A stretch of 64,000 nucleotides of DNA from an uncultured Allomuricauda sp. Lineage in GTDB: Bacteria; Bacteroidota; Bacteroidia; Flavobacteriales; Flavobacteriaceae. Location: contig CALBPG010000237.1 of the NCBI GenBank assembly GCA_937899065.1, positions 1 to 64,000 of the forward strand, written 5' to 3'. The notes beneath the pieces are model-generated. The model made no database searches and was not told where the DNA came from. It saw only the letters and a program-made list of their open reading frames with translations. Position 1 is the stretch's first letter; each line of letters begins with the position of its first letter. Position numbers and translations under genes: made by a program. Below are positions 15,291 to 23,531 of this stretch, in pieces.

Positions 15291-17450
15291 TTATTGAAAA
15301 TCGGGGTGCCCCGTCTTCCAAAGAGCAAAAGATAACATGTTTGCCAATTCAATACTTTCTTTTTGAACACTGGCATCTAGCCCATGCCCACCTTCGGAGT
15401 CTACCATTAAAAGCGTTGGTTCGCCTGAGACATTATATTCTTGCATACGAGCGGTAAATTTTCCTGCCTCCCATGCATTGACCCTTGCGTCATTCAAACC
15501 GGCTGTAAGCAGCATTGCGGGATAAAACGTGCCCTTTTCAATACTGTGATACGAATCCATTTTGAGCAATCCTTTGAACTCAACCGAATCTTTTACGGTT
15601 CCGTACTCCTTAACATTATTTGGACCGTTGGGCCCTGTCTCGGTCCGAAGGGTATTCATAACGCCAACACGAATCATGGCACAATTGAATAATTCGGGGC
15701 GTGTAGTTACCGCTTTGCCAATCAGAATACCACCCGCACTACCACTAAAAACCGCTAGTTTTTCAGGAGTAGTATAGTTTTCATCAATTAGGTATTCTGC
15801 ACAAGAAATAAAATCCTTCCAGGTATTCGCTTTGGTGGACTTAAAACCTCCTTTGTACCAGCTATCGCCCTTCTCCCCGCCGCCACGAACGTGTGCTACT
15901 GCATAAACTCCTCCATACTTCAACCAATAGGGTAGATATTTTTCAATTTTAGGCCTATCAATAATACCATAAGCTCCATAACCACTTAATAAAACCCTTT
16001 GTTTTCCATCTTTAGGGGTGTTTTTATGGAAAATTAACGAAAGGGGGATTTTTTCTCCGTCATGAGCAGTTACTTCTATTTCCTGAACTACCACATCGGT
16101 AATGGCATCATGTGACGATGTATAACCGAAGGTTTCCTTTTGAAATCGCCCTGATCCCAAGTCGTATTTATATCTAGACTTTTTTGTGGTCCACCCTTCT
16201 AACACCACCCAGAAGTCTGAACTACTTTTACTTTTGTGTTGGATTTCTAAATGCCCTGCCGGAGCGGGCAACTCAATTGGTGTTACCTTGTCTTTTTGAA
16301 ACTCGAACAAAAAGGTTTCTACACCATTTCTCTTCTTTGCAAATAACAATGACCGGTCGGTTATGGCGAAGTCAGTAATGACCAAATCTTTATCCTCTGG
16401 GATTAGGATTTCTGGATTTTCAAAATCTGGGTTTTCCAATGAAGTTTTACAAATTTTGAAATTGGGCGCTTGATAAGCCGTCAAAAAAATAATGTCGTTT
16501 CCCGCAAGGTAAAAGGTAACTACCTTATGCTGCTTACCAAATAGCCTCTTCCATTGGATATTTGGGTTGTGAATTTGTTCTTTAGGGGCGTAGTAGTAGT
16601 CAGCATAGGGGCCAGGGCCCCATAAGCCTCCAAAAACATAGCTGTCTTTTGGATTTTGTAAATCCACTTCAGGAAAGTCTTCCTCACTAAAGGGAATTTC
16701 AGGATTATTATTTTTTGAAAAAAGTACCCTTACCGATTCGGCAGGAGAACCAATCTCGTACAATACCGTTTCCGTATTCAATAAATATCCTTCTTTGGAC
16801 TTATCAATTTCGGGGATATGTTCGTAGGTAAAACTCCTACCATCTTCCATCCAATGAACTCCCCCAAGACCTGCTGGCCAACAATGGTCCAAAGTATTGG
16901 GCATTATACTCCTATTTCCTATTTCGAGAATACGAATAATCGATATTTCCTCATCATTTTTGGTAAGTCCTACCACCACGTAAGAACCATCCCAATTAGG
17001 GCTAAAATAATTTATCGAGTAAGCTTCCCCTTGAATTTTAGGATTGAATAGCAAAATTTCCTCGCCTTGGTAACCTTCTCTATAAAAAAGTAGATTGTTT
17101 TGGGTTTCCGAGTCTCTTTTCAAATAAAAATAATAATCGTTTTCCGTAACCATTGTGGAAGAAACTTCCCCCGATTTGCTTGAAGCGTTTTCTGAAATCT
17201 CCTTAAACAACTTATCACGACCTGATATTCCATTCAATAGTTTCTTTGCCTCTTCGGTTTGGTGTTGGTACCACTTTAGAGTTGCCGAATCTCCAGGTGT
17301 CTCCATGTATCGGTATGGGTCATGAACGGACATCCCAAAATAGTTGTCTATCACATTTTCTTTAAGGAGTTTATTCTGGTTGCTTGGTGTTTTTTGTTTA
17401 CAAGAAATCATAAACAAAATCAGACCAACTATGATTTTCGCGTTGTTCAT
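15291..17450 (-). CDS. Prolyl oligopeptidase family (S9A) lipoprotein
   Basis: The 719-residue serine peptidase has a lipoprotein signal (MNNAKIIVGLILFMISC, lipid Cys 17), so it probably works in the periplasm. Residues about 30-430 are the N-terminal linker and seven-bladed propeller (DPYRYMETPGDSATLKWYQHQ is the S9A opening). The C-terminal hydrolase domain shows VAHVRGGGEKGDSWYKGG, the nucleophile in FSGSAGGILIG (Ser near 570), the acid in LNDARVN (Asp near 653) and the base in EGGHG (His near 690). The triad is complete. S9A enzymes cut short peptides after proline. The ATG lies two bases after the U run of a hairpin that follows the 45-codon GG-leader peptide gene, so the two could be linked in expression; some prolyl oligopeptidases mature RiPPs, but that link is inference. 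Confidence 0.9.
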   Translation of the reverse strand: MNNAKIIVGLILFMISCKQKTPSNQNKLLKENVIDNYFGMSVHDPYRYMETPGDSATLKWYQHQTEEAKKLLNGISGRDKLFKEISENASSKSGEVSSTMVTENDYYFYLKRDSETQNNLLFYREGYQGEEILLFNPKIQGEAYSINYFSPNWDGSYVVVGLTKNDEEISIIRILEIGNRSIMPNTLDHCWPAGLGGVHWMEDGRSFTYEHIPEIDKSKEGYLLNTETVLYEIGSPAESVRVLFSKNNNPEIPFSEEDFPEVDLQNPKDSYVFGGLWGPGPYADYYYAPKEQIHNPNIQWKRLFGKQHKVVTFYLAGNDIIFLTAYQAPNFKICKTSLENPDFENPEILIPEDKDLVITDFAITDRSLLFAKKRNGVETFLFEFQKDKVTPIELPAPAGHLEIQHKSKSSSDFWVVLEGWTTKKSRYKYDLGSGRFQKETFGYTSSHDAITDVVVQEIEVTAHDGEKIPLSLIFHKNTPKDGKQRVLLSGYGAYGIIDRPKIEKYLPYWLKYGGVYAVAHVRGGGEKGDSWYKGGFKSTKANTWKDFISCAEYLIDENYTTPEKLAVFSGSAGGILIGKAVTTRPELFNCAMIRVGVMNTLRTETGPNGPNNVKEYGTVKDSVEFKGLLKMDSYHSIEKGTFYPAMLLTAGLNDARVNAWEAGKFTARMQEYNVSGEPTLLMVDSEGGHGLDASVQKESIELANMLSFALWKTGHPDFQ

Positions 17451-17451
17451 A

Positions 17452-17481
17452 TGAAAAAAGCCTGCGAGTTTTTCGCAGGCT
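17452..17481 (-). terminator. Terminator/attenuator between GG-leader peptide gene and prolyl oligopeptidase gene
   Basis: AGCCTGCGA, five-base loop, TCGCAGGCT with a U run on the minus strand (CUUUUUUC). The prolyl oligopeptidase ATG starts two bases after the U run. It would end most transcripts after the small peptide gene and let a fraction read through. Confidence 0.85.
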
Positions 17482-17501
17482 ATATTTTTTAAAAAATGAT
17501 T

Positions 17502-17639
17502 TTAAGGACGCCCCTTACTGGTTTCTCCTGTTCTCCCACGAGTACATCTACCGCCCAAAATCATTTCAGGATTATCGATTCGGGCTATGCGGATTTTTGA
17601 CAGTTTTAAGCGCGGTTGTGTTTTCGAATTTTTTTTCAT
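17502..17639 (-). CDS. Putative GG-leader RiPP-type precursor peptide, 45 residues
   Basis: Too short for the ORF track. ATG at 17639, TAA at 17502-17504. The peptide opens MKKNSKTQPRLKLSKIRIAR, continues IDNPEMILGG and ends RCTRGRTGETSKGRP. The basic start, L-x-L-x-K-x-x-I-A core, a short N/E segment and the GG pair are the pattern I know from GG-type natural-product precursors of Bacteroidota (the TIGR04149-like group and class I lanthipeptide leaders). A 15-residue core after GG has one Cys, three Thr and one Ser. It has its own terminator and an ATTTATAAAT palindrome upstream, and sits between a TPR/AraC regulator and a prolyl oligopeptidase. No lanthipeptide synthetase, radical SAM enzyme or C39 transporter lies in the window, so a modified product is unproven. 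Confidence 0.6.
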   Translation of the reverse strand: MKKNSKTQPRLKLSKIRIARIDNPEMILGGRCTRGRTGETSKGRP

Positions 17640-17709
17640 GAGTGACTGATTAATGTTTGTTTACCTCTTCAAGCTACTGAAAAAAGCTTGCTTTCAATAG
17701 TCCTATTTC

Positions 17710-17729
17710 CTGAAATTTATAAATTTCAG
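17710..17729. promoter_or_regulatory. 20-bp perfect palindrome upstream of the GG-leader peptide gene
   Basis: CTGAAATTTATAAATTTCAG is perfectly symmetric. It lies about 70 bases before the peptide ATG and just after the regulator's stop. Its core ATTTATAAAT (17715-17724) recurs twice upstream of the regulator gene (19714-19723 and 19735-19744). A shared operator is a reasonable guess; an AT-rich coincidence is the alternative. Confidence 0.5.
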
Positions 17730-17735
17730 TCACTC

Positions 17736-19427
17736 TTATCGCTTCTTATCCAATTGTTTGGCAAAGTATGAGGGATATAACCCAGTATGTTTTACGAAAG
17801 CGGAGGTAAAGGATTGGGCGTTGTTGAAACCACTTTCTTTAGCGATGGCTTCAATGGTATATTTCCGAAAAGTAAGATCACTTTTCATCTTGTTCATCGC
17901 GTATGAAACCCTAAGGTTATTTAGATAGTTTGAAAAGTTGACCCCTTTGAAGTGATTTATTATTTTAGAAAGGTATGCGCTGTTTGTTTTGAAATCTTTT
18001 GCTAAGGAGTTCAAAGTTTGTTTCGAAGCGGTAAAGGCACCTGATGTTTCAAACTCATCTAATTTTAATAATACTTCCTGAATGATTTGTTCGGATATAC
18101 CAATAGACTTTTCCATGGCACTATTGGATTCTTCCTTTGTTGTATCCGATTCTGGATTCAAAGAGTTTAAGACCGTTTCGAATTTTTTCTTGAGCTTGAT
18201 GTTTTTATTTATTTCGTAAACCGCGAAAAGAATTAATAGCAAAACCATAATAACGAGCGCCTTCGAAACCGTTCCCGAAACCTGTTTGTCTCGGTTCAAC
18301 TTATTGATTAAGGCTTCCTTTTGATTCATCAAAAGAGGAATTTCATACTCCTTTTTAATTTTTTGCTCCACTTGCCCCGTATAAGAGTCCAGAATGCTGT
18401 CGTATTTGATAATCGCATCAATCGTCTTTAACAGTTGCTTATCATTATTAGTTTTTCCATAGTAGTCTTTTAGCAGGAAGAAGGTTTCCATGGATTCTAA
18501 GAGAATCTCGTTGGATCCGATGATGAGAGAACCTGCCTTTTCCAAATTAGAAATGCACTTACTCTCATTTCCTAAAGCGCTGTTTATTTTGGCAAGATAA
18601 AGGTGATAAAGCGACCGGACGGTGGCGTCGGGATCTAGCTGTATCTCATCCTTGATACTTTCAGCTTGATTCAAAGCCTTTGGATACTCGGTGTTCTTGA
18701 AATAAGCAATGGCCCGGTTCATCCGAAAACGATTAACAAAAATGGAATCCCCTTCGTCTAAAGCCTTTCTTTCGCCCAACATAGAGTAATGAAAGGCAGA
18801 ATCAATCTTGTTGGAGAATAGAAACGCATCTGATTTAGCATAGAGCAATCGTGTCTCATAAAATCCTTTGTTCTCCAGTGGAAATGTATTTAGGTAATTA
18901 GCATATTTGTCGAAATACTCAAAAGATTCCAAGCGGTTACCTACAAGATTTTTTATTAAACCAATGTTGAAATTGGTTACGGCCTCCAATGGAGGATTCT
19001 CTCCATTGCTTGCCTTTAGTGTGGCGAAATAATAATCCAAGGCGACTGCATATTTACCGGTACGATAAAACATTCTGCCTTTCTGTAAATTCCCCTGAGC
19101 TAAAAATAGGTTGTGAATTTTATTTCCATGGGCCATCAAAATCAAACTGTCAGCATATTGAAAAGCTTTCTCTATTGGGGTTATGTTAGACATGATGTGG
19201 TAACCCTCCATAATTCTAACAGAATCCTTCTGTTGTTTTGCAAGAAGTATATAGGCCGCTGTCTTGGAAAGAGCACTAGCAGAGTCGATAGGAAATGTTC
19301 GAAAGTTCACTTTCAGCTGCTCATAATCCCTCTCAGTATCCTTGTTAGGTTTTGACTGTGAAAAACCAAGCGTGATAGTGCAAACAATAGTTAAACTGTA
19401 GCAAATGATTCTGGATGCCCTGCTCAT
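17736..19427 (-). CDS. TPR-containing, membrane-anchored AraC-family regulator
   Basis: A 563-residue protein with a signal sequence (MSRASRIICYSLTIVCTITLGFSQ). A periplasmic array of TPR-like helices fills about 50-370 (GRMFYRTGKYAVALDYYFATL is one clear repeat). A single membrane helix lies near 382-402 (ALVIMVLLLILFAVYEI), and a cytoplasmic AraC HTH pair near 465-560 (LNSLAKDFKTNSAYLSKIINHF and IEAIAKESGFNNAQSFTSAF). It therefore joins an external sensor to a DNA-binding domain without a kinase. It is directly upstream of the GG-leader peptide gene, and both have ATTTATAAAT boxes upstream, which suggests it controls that gene and itself. Confidence 0.88.
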   Translation of the reverse strand: MSRASRIICYSLTIVCTITLGFSQSKPNKDTERDYEQLKVNFRTFPIDSASALSKTAAYILLAKQQKDSVRIMEGYHIMSNITPIEKAFQYADSLILMAHGNKIHNLFLAQGNLQKGRMFYRTGKYAVALDYYFATLKASNGENPPLEAVTNFNIGLIKNLVGNRLESFEYFDKYANYLNTFPLENKGFYETRLLYAKSDAFLFSNKIDSAFHYSMLGERKALDEGDSIFVNRFRMNRAIAYFKNTEYPKALNQAESIKDEIQLDPDATVRSLYHLYLAKINSALGNESKCISNLEKAGSLIIGSNEILLESMETFFLLKDYYGKTNNDKQLLKTIDAIIKYDSILDSYTGQVEQKIKKEYEIPLLMNQKEALINKLNRDKQVSGTVSKALVIMVLLLILFAVYEINKNIKLKKKFETVLNSLNPESDTTKEESNSAMEKSIGISEQIIQEVLLKLDEFETSGAFTASKQTLNSLAKDFKTNSAYLSKIINHFKGVNFSNYLNNLRVSYAMNKMKSDLTFRKYTIEAIAKESGFNNAQSFTSAFVKHTGLYPSYFAKQLDKKR

Positions 19428-19827
19428 GTTTCAACCTTTTTACCAGCTGGTTTCATGTTGTCATTCACCCCAATTAGGGCTAGACAACGAATGAACTTAC
19501 CGTCCTACCGACGAAACCATTGTGCATATCATTCCTAAATCGGATAAGAAAACCAAATGTACACTTGAAAGGTTTTGGTGAACCATTTCGCAAAAAACAA
19601 TGACGAATGGAAGCACATCCAAAAAAGAGAAAGGGGACTTTGGATATCATGGTGGGTTAGTGTGCTGAGAAAATCTGTTACTGTAAGATAGAAAAAAATT
19701 AAGACTTCCCAAGATTTATAAATCCCAAGACTGTATTTATAAATCAAAGGAAACACCATTTGTGATATAGATAAGTTCTTATGAATTTCATAGTAACTGA
19801 ATGCAAAATCAATACTAAAGTCACGCT
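19428..19827. other. 400-base intergenic region with paired palindromes and a decayed-looking reading frame
   Basis: Between the divergent TPR/AraC and small HTH genes. On the plus strand 19495-19668 reads as TYRPTDETIVHIIPKSDKKT and on to KKEKGDFGYHGGLVC with one internal TGA; it looks like old coding sequence but I do not recognise it. The minus-strand ORF 19535-19759 is its shadow. The right part is AT-rich and holds two ATTTATAAAT boxes 21 bases apart. Confidence 0.5.
19714..19744. promoter_or_regulatory. Two ATTTATAAAT palindromes spaced 21 bases
   Basis: Copies at 19714-19723 and 19735-19744. The 21-base spacing is two helical turns, as expected of a tandem binding site. The same decamer is the core of the palindrome upstream of the GG-leader peptide gene. 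Located between the divergent regulator and HTH genes. Confidence 0.5.
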
Positions 19828-20100
19828 TTGATATCCATAAAGAACTTGGAACGCTTGCAAAAATTGCACCGGTTGATCGTCAATGAAACCACCGGTACAC
19901 CCAAGGAACTCGCTACGAGACTCCGGGTAAGCGAGCGTCTGATTTTTTGCTTGCTTGATGAGCTGAAAGACTACGAAGCCAACATAGCGTATGACCGTAA
20001 AAGGAAAACCTACTTCTATAGCGATGACTTCGAATTGGATATCAATATTTCCGTTTGCACCATAAGGGCAGGTGTAATTACTTCAAGTTTTCAGCTTTAA
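19828..20100 (+). CDS. Small HTH protein
   Basis: The frame has no ATG near its beginning; TTG 19828 gives MISIKNLERLQKLHRLIVNE, then TGTPKELATRLRVSERLIFCLLDELK, a clear winged-helix type HTH at about residues 22-50, and a short beta part (IAYDRKRKTYFYSDDFELDI). I have seen small HTH proteins of this kind (about 75-90 residues) in Flavobacteriaceae near peptide or secreted-protein loci, often without further domains. It is divergent from the TPR/AraC regulator and precedes a run of lipoproteins by 240 bases. The target is unknown, and the last residues (VCTIRAGVITSSFQL) are not typical. Confidence 0.55.
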   Translation: MISIKNLERLQKLHRLIVNETTGTPKELATRLRVSERLIFCLLDELKDYEANIAYDRKRKTYFYSDDFELDINISVCTIRAGVITSSFQL

Positions 20101-20343
20101 TAGGTTTCCCATTCTTATAACATACCCCTGAAATTCATTTCAATACGCGAACAGGCTTTCAGCAGATTAGTAACCTCCCAAAACACCATTTATCGCTTAA
20201 CATTTGGACTGCAAGTTTTATGCAGTGTGCGCATTTAGATTTGAAAAACTAGATAAAAAATATGTTTAACCGCTAACTCTTTCCATTGCCTATGACAAAA
20301 ATCGAAAACAACAACAACAAACACTAATCCCAAAAAACAATCA

Positions 20344-21240
20344 ATGAAAACACTACGATTATCCAGTTTGATACTGATTTTGATATTATCAAGCTGCACA
20401 TCAGAAGAAAACAATCCTGTTTACCAAGAATCCGACACTGATGCTATAAGCTCGGAATCATCGTTCGAAGTAAGTGTGGACCAAAACATGCTCGTATTCC
20501 CAACCCGAGCAGATTACGATGGGGCCATTGCTGAATTAGGTGCCATGGATTCGGACCAATTTGCGCAATGGGAGTCAAAACTAGGCTTCGCATCTATGCG
20601 AAGTATGACTAGCACGGAACAGCGGGTATCCATAGGTATTGAGGATGACTTATTGGCCACTTTGTTAAACCAAGATGGTATCATCAAGATTGGAAGTCAC
20701 ATTTACAAAGTGGACATTCCGAATGAGGAAGTTCTTGTACTAGGGTCATCGGCCTTTTCTACCAAAAACTCTTTCACTAAAGGGAAACAACGAAGTTTGA
20801 GTATTCACGAAAACGTACTTGATGTTGTAGAAGGATTGGAACAACCCATGAGCCTGTCAGAACGGTCTAGGTACTGCAGCAAACGCAAGCTTTCGTGGAA
20901 TACCGCTGCCAATCTTTTGTCTGCAAAAATCGTGTATCAAAAGGCTGGTATCCTGAACTCATTACAGAGTAAAATCCAACAGGATAAGGTTAACATCTTT
21001 AACCTTGGGCTAAAGACCAATGGCACAAATAATTTTTGGCGAAACAAAAAGAAATCGGGTACTATCGGCCCTTACGAAACCACCTTTTTTGTTGCCGAAA
21101 CCAAGAGCTATCGACCCTACTATTCGAGCCGAAGACTTCGTGCATATCGCTTTTCTGTAGAATTCAGAGCGCAAGACAAAAATTTCGCTGGCACCACCAA
21201 CGGAATGATTACCAAAGTATTAACTATTAACTGCAATTAA
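20344..21240 (+). CDS. Lipoprotein of unknown function, paralogous N-terminal domain with next gene
   Basis: The 298-residue protein has a lipoprotein signal (MKTLRLSSLILILILSSC, Cys 18). Residues about 40-140 contain DQNMLVFPTRADYDGAIAEL and later DDLLATLLNQDGIIKIGSHIYKVD. The second of these, a L-L-N-x-x-x-x-I-x-(I/V)-G-x-x-x-Y-x-(V/Y) pattern, is also present in the next gene. The C-terminal part (about 170-298) is basic and strand-rich (SYRPYYSSRRLRAYRFSVEFRAQ). No enzyme motif is seen. It begins a probable operon with 21252 and 22832 (gaps of 11 and 8 bases). I do not recognise a named family with certainty. Confidence 0.7.
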   Translation: MKTLRLSSLILILILSSCTSEENNPVYQESDTDAISSESSFEVSVDQNMLVFPTRADYDGAIAELGAMDSDQFAQWESKLGFASMRSMTSTEQRVSIGIEDDLLATLLNQDGIIKIGSHIYKVDIPNEEVLVLGSSAFSTKNSFTKGKQRSLSIHENVLDVVEGLEQPMSLSERSRYCSKRKLSWNTAANLLSAKIVYQKAGILNSLQSKIQQDKVNIFNLGLKTNGTNNFWRNKKKSGTIGPYETTFFVAETKSYRPYYSSRRLRAYRFSVEFRAQDKNFAGTTNGMITKVLTINCN

Positions 21241-21251
21241 ACACCCTTAAC

Positions 21252-22823
21252 ATGAAAACGAACAAATATTTATTTTTTCTAATGACCCTAGGTCTATTGT
21301 TGACCCATTCTTGTACCAAAGAAGAGCCTATCGTATCCCAAGACAACACTAATGTAGCAACCGTACCGGAGACCATTACTTTGGAAGAAAACATCCTATC
21401 GTTTGACTCCAAAGAAACCCTTACCGCTCTCTTGGAAAATGATGATGAAGGTATTTTGGATCAGACCATGCAATCCTTATCCGATAAGGGTTTTACGGCC
21501 CTCCGTCCAATATTTACTGATTTGGATGGTCCAGAGGTGGAATCGTTTCTCGCGCATAAAGCATCGCTGATTCAGAGCAAAGGAATTCTGTATTCTACCA
21601 GAGGTAACGACGCAGAGTTGGACTTGGATGACGAAGTCATTTCCGATGGAAAATTTGCAAAAGTGTTGAACGAAAACAGAGAGCTTATCGTTGGGAACAA
21701 CTACTATGTATACACCACAAACGGATTGTATTTCTGTGAAAAGAGCAAAAAAGAGACTTTGCAAAACTACCTGGTCAGTTTATCCACCGACAAGAATTTC
21801 AAACCTTACGAAAGACGTAGTTGCGGTGATGAAAATATGCTTCGCTCTTCCGGTGATGTCCTTCAGTTGGCGCCAATAGAAGGAGAAGTTAAACAAGTTA
21901 CTTCTGAAATCAACCAATTTGTTTCTTCCTGTAGCGGTGGCGGTGGTGGAGGAACCGGTGGTGGAACTGGCGGTTCCAGTGGCGGCAGTTCATCCTCATC
22001 CACACCCCCTATCTTGATTCCGCAAAGTTTCGGTCAATGCACCTATAGTGAGGATAGTATCTTCCAAAAGATTTTTGGAAATACGGTCAAGTGTAACGAT
22101 TACCATGATAGTACACACAGAATCCAAACCAAGGTTTGGAACGAGAACTACTTTTTATGGTCTTCCGTTGGGGTTTCTGCAAAATATCAAAAGAAACGTT
22201 TCATTGGGTGGTCAGAGTCCAGCACTTCTGATGGAGTAAGACTCGGTTTAAATCATGCCATCTATACCTATAAATCCCCAATGAGTCCTTATAACGCCCA
22301 CGACCCAAAACGGGTAATATTTAAATACAAAGGGGTAAACTACAACCAAAATGGACAGGTAGTCACCAGCTACCCTATCAATTCGTCAGTATGGCCTTTT
22401 CCACAAAATGAAACTTTGGGTGCTATTGAAATTTACATCTTTGGGGACGACAGGTACTGGCCTTTGACCGGAAAAGACGCAAACAAAACCATCAACCAAT
22501 TATTGAGTCAGGCTAGAGGTGCAATTCGAGGATTGTCGAATGACATGAACAATGATAAAGTGGGGATTCAAGTTGTGAAGTTCCTACCTACTTCTTTCCG
22601 GATTACCCAAGCAGATGTTTTATTGAAACACCGTTCTCAAGCCAAAAGAACCTTGGATTTCAATTTTCTTTTAAAGTTTAAAAGCGGGAACTCCGATATA
22701 TTCCAAAATGTGGTGAATCAGCTAAATGCTGAAAAGTATGACAAAATAGAGATTGACATGTACGGTGCCGCTTTGCGAAATGGAAAATGGAAAGGCAAAA
22801 GAATCATTGGAAAAGTTGATTAA
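21252..22823 (+). CDS. Two-domain lipoprotein of unknown function with Gly/Ser linker
   Basis: The 523-residue protein has a lipoprotein signal (MKTNKYLFFLMTLGLLLTHSC, Cys 21). Residues about 40-225 resemble the N-terminal domain of the preceding gene (EENILSFDSKETLTALLEN; FAKVLNENRELIVGNNYYVY). A low-complexity Gly/Ser linker follows at about 228-255 (GGGGGGTGGGTGGSSGG). The C-terminal domain (about 265-523) has no motif I know; it is rich in aromatic residues and ends in KIEIDMYGAALRNGKWKGKR. The layout suggests a surface lipoprotein with an anchoring domain and a separate effector or binding domain. Middle gene of the 20344-23398 cluster. Confidence 0.7.
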   Translation: MKTNKYLFFLMTLGLLLTHSCTKEEPIVSQDNTNVATVPETITLEENILSFDSKETLTALLENDDEGILDQTMQSLSDKGFTALRPIFTDLDGPEVESFLAHKASLIQSKGILYSTRGNDAELDLDDEVISDGKFAKVLNENRELIVGNNYYVYTTNGLYFCEKSKKETLQNYLVSLSTDKNFKPYERRSCGDENMLRSSGDVLQLAPIEGEVKQVTSEINQFVSSCSGGGGGGTGGGTGGSSGGSSSSSTPPILIPQSFGQCTYSEDSIFQKIFGNTVKCNDYHDSTHRIQTKVWNENYFLWSSVGVSAKYQKKRFIGWSESSTSDGVRLGLNHAIYTYKSPMSPYNAHDPKRVIFKYKGVNYNQNGQVVTSYPINSSVWPFPQNETLGAIEIYIFGDDRYWPLTGKDANKTINQLLSQARGAIRGLSNDMNNDKVGIQVVKFLPTSFRITQADVLLKHRSQAKRTLDFNFLLKFKSGNSDIFQNVVNQLNAEKYDKIEIDMYGAALRNGKWKGKRIIGKVD

Positions 22824-22831
22824 TTTTAAAT

Positions 22832-23398
22832 ATGATGTTCCGAAATTCGATGTTACCTCTATTACTTTTAGCATTATTATGTGCTAATCTTAACGCGCAA
22901 GAAAATCAAGCTGAGCCGGTTGAAAACATGCTCCGGATAAATTTTGTGAATCCAGCATTGGAATATGAGCATAAAACCTCAAAAAGTTCCGTGATGAGTG
23001 GCGCAGCTGGAATAGGGTATGGCGGTAGCTATCGAGAATTGGAAGTGTCAAATGCAAACGGGCTAGTATATGTTATTAGTCCGTTTGTTGACCTTCAGCA
23101 CAAATGGTATTACAACCGAAACAAACGCCTTTCCAAGGGTAAAAGTAATGAAGGCAATGCAGGAAACTACTTCTCCTTACGGGGAATAACCCGATTTGCT
23201 GCCATCAGTGAAAATATTACCCGAACGGATGATTTTGATTTTGCTGTTGGCCCTACCTGGGGACTCCAAAGGAGCTATGGAAAAATACATTTCCTCCTTG
23301 ATTTTGGTCCGCAATTCTACTTTGACTCTATTGGTAATTCTGGTTTCTTTCCCATAATGGTGCAAATCAACATTGGTTTGAACTTTAAAAAGAAATGA
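22832..23398 (+). CDS. Small outer-membrane beta-barrel protein
   Basis: The 188-residue protein has a signal peptide (MMFRNSMLPLLLLALLCANLNAQ). Alternating strands such as MLRINFVNPALEYEHKT, GYGGSYRELEVS and IHFLLDFGPQFYFDS lead to the C-terminal strand PIMVQINIGLNFKKK. This is the pattern of an eight-stranded-type barrel. It starts eight bases after the two-domain lipoprotein and is probably co-expressed; a partner role at the outer membrane is inferred from context only. Confidence 0.65.
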   Translation: MMFRNSMLPLLLLALLCANLNAQENQAEPVENMLRINFVNPALEYEHKTSKSSVMSGAAGIGYGGSYRELEVSNANGLVYVISPFVDLQHKWYYNRNKRLSKGKSNEGNAGNYFSLRGITRFAAISENITRTDDFDFAVGPTWGLQRSYGKIHFLLDFGPQFYFDSIGNSGFFPIMVQINIGLNFKKK

Positions 23399-23531
23399 GC
23401 GGGCCAACAAAAGGATATCATCATTTTCATCATGCAGGAAAGGTTAAACTCCCGTAAAGCATCTTATAAGAAAACCAATATGCCCAGATTCCTCGTAAAT
23501 CTATAACCATGTTTCATTTGTACAAAAGTCA

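Noticed and set aside
19535-19759. 74-codon minus-strand ORF in the regulator/HTH gap
   Set aside because: No signal peptide or motif, and it overlaps the palindrome region; composition looks non-coding.
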